Assembly: GCF_001029445.1 (NCBI RefSeq)
Contig: NZ_LDOT01000006.1
Span: 297,941-361,940 of the forward strand
From: Photobacterium aquae
Lineage (GTDB): Bacteria; Pseudomonadota; Gammaproteobacteria; Enterobacterales; Vibrionaceae
Length of the DNA: 64,000 nucleotides
Direction: 5' to 3'
Shown here: in pieces, positions 16,635 through 22,946 of the stretch
Numbering within the stretch: the stretch's first letter is position 1
Layout: each line of letters starts with the position of its first letter
Notes under the pieces: generated by a model
Told to the model about the DNA's origin: nothing
What the model saw: the letters and a program-made list of their open reading frames with translations, nothing else
The model's database searches: none
Position numbers and translations under genes: made by a program

Positions 16635-17585
16635 TCAGTTTGCGCTCCAGACTTGTTGTCCGGTACGTTCGAAATTATATCCTCCGAGCTGATCACCTTT
16701 GGCTTGTACAAGAGGATCGGTTAATGCACTTAGCAGCTGTTGTTGTAGCGTTCTAAAATAGATGTTCTTCGGGATCACCAGCTCAAAGGCTTCGGTACAC
16801 AAGGGAATGAACCCTAACCCGAACTCCCCCGCGGTACTTTGGCTTGCACAGCCAACATCGGCCTGCCCGCGGGCAATCATAGAAGCGAGCTCTCGTTCGC
16901 TATTGCAAGTATCGACATGGTTTAGCATATCGATGGTATAGGCATGATTGTGCAGCCACTCGGAGAGGGCACGCATACTGCCTGCACCTTCTTGGCGTAA
17001 CGCCCATCGCCAGCGTGCAGCGATCAGCTCTTGGGGCATCAGCGAACGGTTATTGACGCACTCTGCGATTTCCTGCGACACAACCAGTCCTTGCTGACGC
17101 TCAAAAGCATGAATGAGAACCCAGTTACGGTGCCCTGAATATTGCTGGACAAGCGCAGGATGGCGCAAAGGGGCTTCGTGAGCATGACCCCAATGAATTG
17201 CGCACATATCAACGTGGCCCTTACTGAGCATCGCCAGTCCTTGACGGGTTCCTGTCGAGGTATAGCCAACCATTGCTGTACTGCCGATTTTATTGGCAAT
17301 GTCGCCAATAATGAGCTGAAGCAGAGGATCATCGGAGCCGGCAATCAACAGCCGATCGTTCATGGCGCCATTATGGCAAGACTCAAGCAGCCATTTGTCG
17401 AGCATCGCTTTGGGGAACAGCCATTTCCCCGTCACTTTGGTTGCAGGCAGCAAGCCGTCATTCGCCAAGGCGTAAACTTTCTTTTCATTGAGATCCAGGT
17501 ACTCGGCAACTTGCTTGGCATTCATGAACTCGGGAAATGCATTGGGCACGGTATTGGGCATCGTCTGGTTATTTTCCTGCGTCAT
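16635..17585 (-). CDS. Excisionase-type HTH regulator with periplasmic-binding-protein-like domain
   Basis: A 316-residue regulator. The N-terminal MerR/excisionase-type helix-turn-helix is at about 17-65 (MNAKQVAEYLDLNEKKVYAL, KVTGKWLFPKAMLDKWL). The rest is a PBP_like domain of the kind related to molybdate-binding folds (RLLIAGSDDPLLQLIIGDIA, GHVDMCAIHW, RGQADVGCASQSTAGEFGL). There is no signal peptide, so it senses a cytoplasmic ligand. It begins 3 bases after fdhD ends, so the two form an operon. Such HTH-PBP proteins are often found near molybdoenzyme genes; I infer sensing of molybdate/tungstate or a cofactor-related small molecule. The ligand is unproven. Confidence 0.8.
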   Translation of the reverse strand: MTQENNQTMPNTVPNAFPEFMNAKQVAEYLDLNEKKVYALANDGLLPATKVTGKWLFPKAMLDKWLLESCHNGAMNDRLLIAGSDDPLLQLIIGDIANKIGSTAMVGYTSTGTRQGLAMLSKGHVDMCAIHWGHAHEAPLRHPALVQQYSGHRNWVLIHAFERQQGLVVSQEIAECVNNRSLMPQELIAARWRWALRQEGAGSMRALSEWLHNHAYTIDMLNHVDTCNSERELASMIARGQADVGCASQSTAGEFGLGFIPLCTEAFELVIPKNIYFRTLQQQLLSALTDPLVQAKGDQLGGYNFERTGQQVWSAN

Positions 17586-17588
17586 GGT

Positions 17589-18485
17589 TTAAGCCTTTTT
17601 CCTAGAGTCGGTATCACCTTTGTGGGTAGGCTTATGGCTATCATCAAGCTGGTGGTTGTTTGTGCCGCCTTTCACATCGAGGATCAGGTTTTCCTTGCCG
17701 TTGTAGATCTGGAAACGATGACCCTTGGCACGGGCAATCATGGTAATGCCGAGTTTTTGTGCCAGCTCATAGCCCATTTGAGTTGCGCCAGAACGAGAAA
17801 GAAGCACTGGAATTCCCATTTGGGCGACTTTGATCACCATCTCAGACGTCAGGCGACCTGTGGTATAGAAAATCTTGTCGGATCCTGTCTCGCCATTTAG
17901 CCACATTTCGCCTGCCAGCGTATCAACGGCATTGTGACGGCCAACATCTTCGACAAACGAGAGGATTTCGGTTCCTTTGCAGACAGCACACCCGTGAACC
18001 GCGCCTGCAGCCTTGTAGGTATCGTTATGATGAGTGAGGGATTCCAATAGGCCGTAAAGCTGAGACTGGGGAATTGTCGGCGTAGGAAGACTGATCCCTT
18101 CAAGTTTTTTCATGACGTTGCCAAACATCGTGCCCTGACCGCAGCCAGACGTCACCGTCTTCTTTTCTAGCTGCTTTTTGACGCCTTCCGTATTTTCGCG
18201 GGTGATCACGGCGGCGGAATTGGTATCCCAGTCAATGATAAGTGACTCGATGGCGGATATATCTTCGATAAACCCTTGGTTCTTTAGGTAACCCAGCACT
18301 AAAGCGGAAGGGCGCTCACCCAAGGTCATTAGGGTAACAACTTCAATCCAGTTGAGGTAAACCGTTAGCGGGTGCTCGCAGGCGATTTCTTTTTCCATCA
18401 TGTCGCCATATTCATCCATCACTTCTACGGTCATGGTTTGCTTGACGGACGATTGGGTCTTAATGATCTTCGGCAATTGGTTCAT
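17589..18485 (-). CDS. fdhD: Formate dehydrogenase accessory sulfurtransferase FdhD
   Basis: A 298-residue FdhD protein, which passes sulfur from IscS to the Mo/W-bis-MGD cofactor so that formate dehydrogenase becomes active. Family segments include YLNWIEVVTLMTLGERPSAL, TSGCGQGTMFG at 112-122 and FVEDVGRHNAVDTL, with TTGRLTSEMVIKVAQMGIPV further on. In E. coli the second of these carries the CxxC pair; here the position reads CGQG, so only Cys115 remains, while a separate CAVC lies at 166-169. The ATG at 18485 is chosen because AGGA lies 8 bases upstream; the longer frame adds residues without family resemblance. It is divergent from the DUF3305 gene. Confidence 0.9.
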   Translation of the reverse strand: MNQLPKIIKTQSSVKQTMTVEVMDEYGDMMEKEIACEHPLTVYLNWIEVVTLMTLGERPSALVLGYLKNQGFIEDISAIESLIIDWDTNSAAVITRENTEGVKKQLEKKTVTSGCGQGTMFGNVMKKLEGISLPTPTIPQSQLYGLLESLTHHNDTYKAAGAVHGCAVCKGTEILSFVEDVGRHNAVDTLAGEMWLNGETGSDKIFYTTGRLTSEMVIKVAQMGIPVLLSRSGATQMGYELAQKLGITMIARAKGHRFQIYNGKENLILDVKGGTNNHQLDDSHKPTHKGDTDSRKKA

Positions 18486-18794
18486 TAAAGAATTCCTGCT
18501 TTTACAGACTGACATATAAGGGTAACCCAGATTAGGGCAAAGTCGTGCTGGTGGTTTGTGGAGATGAGAACTCAGCAATGTCGACAATGGCCATAGGGTC
18601 TCAAGCCTACATTCGCGAAATGCTAGAAGGGGGCTAATCTCATAAATGCACCACCTTGATTTGCATTTGTCGCTGATGCCGACTTGATGGCATGGTGTTA
18701 GGTAAGCAAACATCGTTCCAATTTTTTCAATTCGTAGAAAGTTGGCGTGGTCTTTGCATCTATGTTGCGTCATTTCCAGAGAGAAGGAGCGAGC
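18486..18794. other. Divergent regulatory region between fdhD and the DUF3305 gene
   Basis: Contains a sigma54 promoter for the plus-strand gene (18743-18758) and a single TGTCGC half-site (18668-18673) of the type seen near tupA. ATGCC and GGCAT near 18676-18692 form a short inverted repeat. No sigma54 promoter was found toward fdhD. Confidence 0.5.
18743..18758 (+). promoter_or_regulatory. Sigma54 (-24/-12) promoter upstream of the DUF3305 gene
   Basis: TGGCGTGGTCTTTGCA has GG-N10-GC spacing and differs from the consensus TGGCACG-N4-TTGCW only in the two bases after TGGC. The expected start point lies about 25 bases before the GTG at 18795. Confidence 0.75.
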
Positions 18795-19265
18795 GTGCCA
18801 GAACTACATAAAGATGAATCGATTTGGCCTATTGGTTTCCGGTTGGTTTCTGAAGAAAAAAAGATTGGTCGCTGGACAACACTGTCTTGGTCGATTGAAG
18901 ACGTTTGTTTGTATGGTGAAGAGGAGAAAGAGTCATTGGCTGCCGTGGAGGGAGGCTATGTTCTACCTCTAGAGTTGTATCGCCATGAACGCTCTGATTA
19001 CCGCTTCAATCTTAGCTCTCGTGACCCGCACCTTTTCATTGTGTGTGAAGAGGAAAACGAGCAGTTATCGCCATTGTTGATCACCGCATCTCAAGGACTG
19101 GCCAGCGGTTATATGGACGGTGACTACCAAGTCCTGCATATCCAAACACCAATTCAGGTTCAGGCATGGATGGAGGCTTATATTGGCCGACATGGCGAAC
19201 AGATAGAATTCCGTAAGAATCGTTGTAGAGACAAGAACAGAAAGGGGCGTTCTAGTGGCAACTAA
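18795..19265 (+). CDS. DUF3305 domain protein of the formate dehydrogenase region
   Basis: A 156-residue protein of the DUF3305 family, which occurs next to DUF3306 and formate dehydrogenase genes in many proteobacteria. The segment WPIGFRLVSEEKKIGRWTTL near the start and a mixed acidic body are typical. The GTG at 18795 is selected because AAGGAG lies 5 bases upstream and the family N-terminus begins here. There is no signal peptide or membrane segment. The next gene overlaps it by 11 bases, so they are translationally coupled. Role in formate dehydrogenase maturation is assumed from conserved linkage only; no mechanism is known. Confidence 0.8.
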   Translation: MPELHKDESIWPIGFRLVSEEKKIGRWTTLSWSIEDVCLYGEEEKESLAAVEGGYVLPLELYRHERSDYRFNLSSRDPHLFIVCEEENEQLSPLLITASQGLASGYMDGDYQVLHIQTPIQVQAWMEAYIGRHGEQIEFRKNRCRDKNRKGRSSGN

Positions 19266-19926
19266 TTTCTTCCAGCGTTGGTCAAGCCGAAAGCTACAGG
19301 CAAGGGAAGAAAATAAGGATATTGAGCCAGTTATTGAAACGGAAGAATCGGCATTACAGGTTGTTGATAATTCAGCTGATAACGAGGTTATAGCGCATAG
19401 CGATGCTGTTCACCGTTCTGAGCCTACCGTAGATGAGGCCTCTGATTGCGAGACTGAGACTCCGGCGCTGACTTTGGCAGATGTAGCCGCCGTGAGTTAT
19501 GAGTCTGGCGTGACAGATTTCATGAAGAAGGGTGTTGAGAAGTCTGTAAAGAAAGCAGCACTTCGTAAATTGTTCCATTCTGATGAGTTTAACTATGTCA
19601 GCGATATGGACGATCACACCGAGGACTTTTCAAATGTTCCTGTGCTAGATAGCAAGGTGACAGCCCAATTGCGTAATTGGGTTAATGAGGCTGTGGAAAA
19701 TGTGGAGTCGATGCTAGAAGGCGAGGGTAAAGCCGATACAGCGTTGGCTGGTGGACAGGGTGCATTGGCATCAGAAATAGAATCTGGCATTGCTATGCCG
19801 TCTGATTTGAGTGTGTATGAGGCTGAACAGTCTGCAAATACTCTTGTGCAGTCAGATGCTACTGAGGTGGCCAGTGAACATTTCTCTGATGAAGAGCGTG
19901 CCACACCAACAGGTAAATCCGCATAA
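19255..19926 (+). CDS. DUF3306 domain protein of the formate dehydrogenase region
   Basis: A 223-residue acidic protein. It has the DUF3306 N-terminus (NFFQRWSSRKLQAREE) and the core SGVTDFMKKGVEKSVKKAALRKLFHSDEFNYVSDMDDHTEDF at about 83-124, flanked by Glu/Ala/Ser-rich, probably disordered stretches. The GTG start overlaps the end of the DUF3305 gene. It is encoded upstream of the multi-cluster ferredoxin of the same system, which has its own sigma54 promoter. Function unknown; conserved linkage ties it to formate dehydrogenase assembly. Confidence 0.8.
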   Translation: MATNFFQRWSSRKLQAREENKDIEPVIETEESALQVVDNSADNEVIAHSDAVHRSEPTVDEASDCETETPALTLADVAAVSYESGVTDFMKKGVEKSVKKAALRKLFHSDEFNYVSDMDDHTEDFSNVPVLDSKVTAQLRNWVNEAVENVESMLEGEGKADTALAGGQGALASEIESGIAMPSDLSVYEAEQSANTLVQSDATEVASEHFSDEERATPTGKSA

Positions 19927-20031
19927 CGCAGAGATTGGCGTGACAGCAAGGCGGATAAAGCCAATAGGCTAATGAAAAATAATAAGTTTAGTAAGGCCGC
20001 CTTCACTCGAAGCGCAGAAAAAACAGACAAT

Positions 20032-20137
20032 GGGACAAAAAGGGAATAATACCCATAAAAAAAGACGGGACATTTTGGCGCATGACGCAAAATTGACTGG
20101 GACAAATTGTCCCTAATCGGTTAAGGCAAAATGTCTC
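20032..20137. promoter_or_regulatory. Array of activator-site palindromes upstream of the fdh operon
   Basis: GGGACAAATTGTCCC at 20099-20113 has perfect 7-base arms. It is flanked by GGGACATTTTGGC (20067-20079, forward) and its inverted near-copy GGCAAAATGTCTC (20125-20137), with GGGACAAAAAGGG at 20032-20044. The sites lie about 70-170 bases upstream of the expected start point, the usual range for NtrC-type enhancers. They resemble the tupA upstream palindrome. Confidence 0.65.
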
Positions 20138-20182
20138 TTAGTTATTTTAGCTCCCTATAGGTCATTTTATTCCGTAAAAAGT

Positions 20183-20198
20183 TGGAACGGTTATTGCT
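20183..20198 (+). promoter_or_regulatory. Sigma54 (-24/-12) promoter of the formate dehydrogenase operon
   Basis: TGGAACGGTTATTGCT matches TGGCACG-N4-TTGCW with one difference and has exact GG-N10-GC spacing. It precedes the ferredoxin gene that heads the operon. Confidence 0.82.
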
Positions 20199-20308
20199 CT
20201 ATTACTGAGTACGAAACGAAAATTTTTTCTAAGTACCTGAAAAATTACTTTAAAAAGTATTCGTTTCAATCGGCACTGACTTGCGGTGACGAGTAGACAG
20301 GAATAAGA

Positions 20309-21970
20309 ATGTTAAATAGTACACTAGAAGCACAGACTGCAATTGATGATCGCAATGGTCAGGCTCGTTTGGCTGCCCTGAAAGGGACAGTTGAGCTTGC
20401 GAACCTGATCCCACCTACGGTTTCTTATGAAAGCCGTGGTAATTTGCTGATCATTGGTGCAGAAGACGCTATTACAACACTGGCTCCACAATTTTCCGCT
20501 TTGAATTCGGTAACCCTACTTGCCACAGAAAAAGCAGAAAACAGTGAGAAGCGTGACAATCTTTATTTCGCGAGTCATGTTGCACTAAAAGGTTACCTTG
20601 GTGCCTTTGAGGCAACATGTGAAGTAGAAGGCATGCTGACAAAGGCCAATCTGGCAAAAGTGGCTATTGGTCGCGATTGTTTTGATTTGATCGTTGATCT
20701 GACCGCCGACGGCGTTATGGATGTTGAAATCCCAGCGCCTGGTTATTACGCCATCGGTGCAAGTAAAGCGAAACTGGCGACGGTTATTGAAGAACTACCG
20801 GCTATGATCGGTACGTTTGATAAACCTAAGTATTTCCGTCTGAATCCAGATCTTTGTGCCCATTCATCTCGTGGCGTATCAGGTTGTGATCGTTGTTTGG
20901 ATGCTTGTCCTGCTGGTGCATTGACCAGTAACGGCCATGCTATTGATATTAATCCATACCTTTGTCAAGGCGTGGGTACATGTGCAACAGCTTGTCCGAC
21001 AGAAGCCATTACATATGCATTACCTGATCCGGACAATACTCAGCATTTCGTTCATCGTTTGCTGACCCGTTATCAACAAGAGGGTGGTGAAGCACCGACA
21101 TTGTTGTTCTTCGGTAATCGCGATGAAGCTGCTGTTTGTAGTGCTTTGGCTCATTTCCCATCATCTGTGATTCCAGTTGCTCTGGAAGAATTGGCGACTG
21201 TGGGTATTGATACTTGGTTTAGTGCATTGGCTTACGGTGCGCATCAAGTGCTTCTGGCTACGAATACGTCTTATATTCCTGAAACGATTGATCGTGTACT
21301 TCGCAATGAATTGGCAACTGCGCAAACATTGCTAGGGGATCTTGGCTTTGATGCTTCACGGATTACATTGTTTGATTTTGCAGACGCCGAGCGTTTTACC
21401 GCGTTTGACGATGCATTGCTGACAATGGAAAACCGCCTAGAAGGGGATAAGCGAGCCAAACTCTTTACGGTTCTTGATGCCCTTTACGCTAATGCGCCTG
21501 AAAAACCTGCGCGTTCAGACGTTGTAGAGAATGCACCTTATGGTTCGGTAGATTGTCGTACGGAAGATTGCACATTGTGCATGAGCTGTGTTGCGGTTTG
21601 TCCAACTCGTGCATTGCATGCAATTGGTGATCGTCCAGGATTGCTATTCATTGAACAAGACTGTGTTCAATGTGGTATGTGTGAAAAAGCGTGTCCTGAA
21701 AAAGTGATTTCTCTGGTTCCTGGTATTTCATGGGATCAGAAAGCACGTCAGGAAGCGAAAACCGTTCATGAAGAAGAGGCTGCTTGCTGTACCAGTTGCG
21801 GTAAAGCTTTTGCACCGGCTTCTATGGTGAAAATGCTAACTGAAAAGTTACAAGGTCACTCACATTTCCAAGGTGATGCAATTCGTCGATTGCAAATGTG
21901 TGAAGACTGTCGTGTACGAGATATTTTCTCATCAGTTATTGACGATCCAGAAAGCCAGCTAAGAGTGTAA
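20309..21970 (+). CDS. Multi-cluster 4Fe-4S ferredoxin of the formate dehydrogenase operon
   Basis: A 553-residue cytoplasmic protein with at least four [4Fe-4S] cysteine motifs. GCDRCLDACPAGAL and GVGTCATACPTEAI lie in the middle (about 195-235), and CTLCMSCVAVCPTRAL and CVQCGMCEKACPEKVI toward the end (about 420-470). CTSCGKAF and CEDCR pairs near the C-terminus may bind a further metal or cluster. It starts 14 bases after AGGAAT and is followed by the chaperone gene after 3 bases. Proteins of this type accompany Tat-exported formate dehydrogenases in vibrios and campylobacters. An electron-transfer or maturation role is inferred; the redox partner is unknown. Confidence 0.85.
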   Translation: MLNSTLEAQTAIDDRNGQARLAALKGTVELANLIPPTVSYESRGNLLIIGAEDAITTLAPQFSALNSVTLLATEKAENSEKRDNLYFASHVALKGYLGAFEATCEVEGMLTKANLAKVAIGRDCFDLIVDLTADGVMDVEIPAPGYYAIGASKAKLATVIEELPAMIGTFDKPKYFRLNPDLCAHSSRGVSGCDRCLDACPAGALTSNGHAIDINPYLCQGVGTCATACPTEAITYALPDPDNTQHFVHRLLTRYQQEGGEAPTLLFFGNRDEAAVCSALAHFPSSVIPVALEELATVGIDTWFSALAYGAHQVLLATNTSYIPETIDRVLRNELATAQTLLGDLGFDASRITLFDFADAERFTAFDDALLTMENRLEGDKRAKLFTVLDALYANAPEKPARSDVVENAPYGSVDCRTEDCTLCMSCVAVCPTRALHAIGDRPGLLFIEQDCVQCGMCEKACPEKVISLVPGISWDQKARQEAKTVHEEEAACCTSCGKAFAPASMVKMLTEKLQGHSHFQGDAIRRLQMCEDCRVRDIFSSVIDDPESQLRV

Positions 21971-21973
21971 GAC

Positions 21974-22579
21974 ATGCAATTGGAATCTCCTCAAATGAAC
22001 ACACAAGAAGAAAGTGTACTGCGCGTTGATATTTACGCCCTGTTAGCTCGTTTGCTGCGTTGTGCCCCTGATCAAGAGGTACTTGCTTGGCTGAGCGAAT
22101 TGGATGTTGATGCCAATGCTAATGCGTCTGCAGGTATGGCCGGTGCTTGGCCTGTTCTTAAATTGGCAGCTCAGAAAACATCTGTGCTTTCGGTAGAAGA
22201 AGAGTATCAAGATCTGTTTATCGGCATTGGCCGTGGAGAAATTGTTCCTTACGGTTGTTGGTACCTGACGGGATCATTGATGGAAATGCCTCTGGCTCAC
22301 CTTCGTCGTGATCTTGCTCAATTGGGTTTTGCCCGAGATGAGTCAGTTAAAGAACCTGAAGATCACATTGCCGCTTTGCTTGAAGTTATGGCAATGCTGG
22401 TGGAATCGGGTGATGCGCATTTGCAGAAAACGTTTTTTAATCGCCACATTGCGGCTTGGTTTGAACGCCTGTGCCTAGATATGAAATCAGCTAATAGTGC
22501 TGTGTTTTATAGCGCTGTTGGTGAATTGGCACTGCAATTCCTGACCATCGAAAAAACACGTTTTGTTGAAGTGAACTAA
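21974..22579 (+). CDS. TorD/DmsD-type molecular chaperone
   Basis: A 201-residue all-helical protein of the TorD/DmsD (redox enzyme maturation) family. The segments VLRVDIYALLARLLRCAPDQ, VEEEYQDLFIGIGRGEIVPYGCWYLTGSL and PEDHIAALLEVMAML carry the family features, including the E-x-x-x-LF and GE-x-PY-x-S/W-like core. Such chaperones bind the twin-arginine leader and the unfinished catalytic subunit and delay export until the cofactor is in place. Its client here is probably the alpha subunit encoded 368 bases downstream. Start at 21974 is kept; an internal ATG at 21995 is possible. Confidence 0.85.
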   Translation: MQLESPQMNTQEESVLRVDIYALLARLLRCAPDQEVLAWLSELDVDANANASAGMAGAWPVLKLAAQKTSVLSVEEEYQDLFIGIGRGEIVPYGCWYLTGSLMEMPLAHLRRDLAQLGFARDESVKEPEDHIAALLEVMAMLVESGDAHLQKTFFNRHIAAWFERLCLDMKSANSAVFYSAVGELALQFLTIEKTRFVEVN

Positions 22580-22732
22580 AATCAACCTAATTTGTTTTCT
22601 GTTACGACGTCACAACTAGATTGCGTTGATGTTTAAGCGGCTAGTTGTTTGATTAAGAAAAATTTAGCAATAAAAAGTGATTCCTGACCGCTACTTAGTG
22701 AATACAGGAACAAGATAAAGGAGCTAGCTTTT

Positions 22733-22933
22733 ATGAGTGAGCACAATAAACCCGATCAAAGCCGTCGCCAATTGTTGAAAAACATTGGTCTGACTGTGGC
22801 TGCTGGTGCTGTTGCGGCGGGCGCAACAACGGCTGTACATGCCGAAGTTGTCCAAGCTGATGAGAAGAAAAATGAAAAAACAACAGGCTATCGCGAAACA
22901 CAACACATTCGCGATTACTACGAAACCTTGTAA
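22733..22933 (+). CDS. Small twin-arginine signal protein of the formate dehydrogenase region
   Basis: A 66-residue protein with a twin-arginine leader (QSRRQLLKNIGLTVAAGAVA) ending near AVHAE. A short polar mature part follows (TTGYRETQHIRDYYETL). It belongs to the 'formate dehydrogenase region Tat target' family (TIGR02811-type) that always lies directly before the alpha subunit. AAAGGAG lies about 9 bases upstream of the ATG. It may be a small exported subunit or assembly partner of the enzyme; no cofactor ligands are visible. Confidence 0.88.
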   Translation: MSEHNKPDQSRRQLLKNIGLTVAAGAVAAGATTAVHAEVVQADEKKNEKTTGYRETQHIRDYYETL

Positions 22934-22946
22934 GGCGGAGCTATAA

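Larger units (their letters stand above)
19927..20308. other. Regulatory region of the formate dehydrogenase operon
   Basis: Holds a repeated GGGACA-type site array (20032-20137) and a sigma54 promoter (20183-20198), followed by about 100 bases of leader before the ferredoxin gene. An antisense frame crossing it matches nothing and is best explained as chance. Confidence 0.7.

Noticed and set aside
18486..18794. Sigma54 promoter toward fdhD
   Set aside because: CAGCACGACTTTGC on the minus strand looks similar but lacks GG and has 9-base rather than 10-base spacing.
19614..20105. Minus-strand open frame of 163 codons across the fdh control region
   Set aside because: It overlaps the DUF3306 gene and the promoter array, has a Leu/Ser-rich composition expected of an antisense frame, and has no ribosome site.
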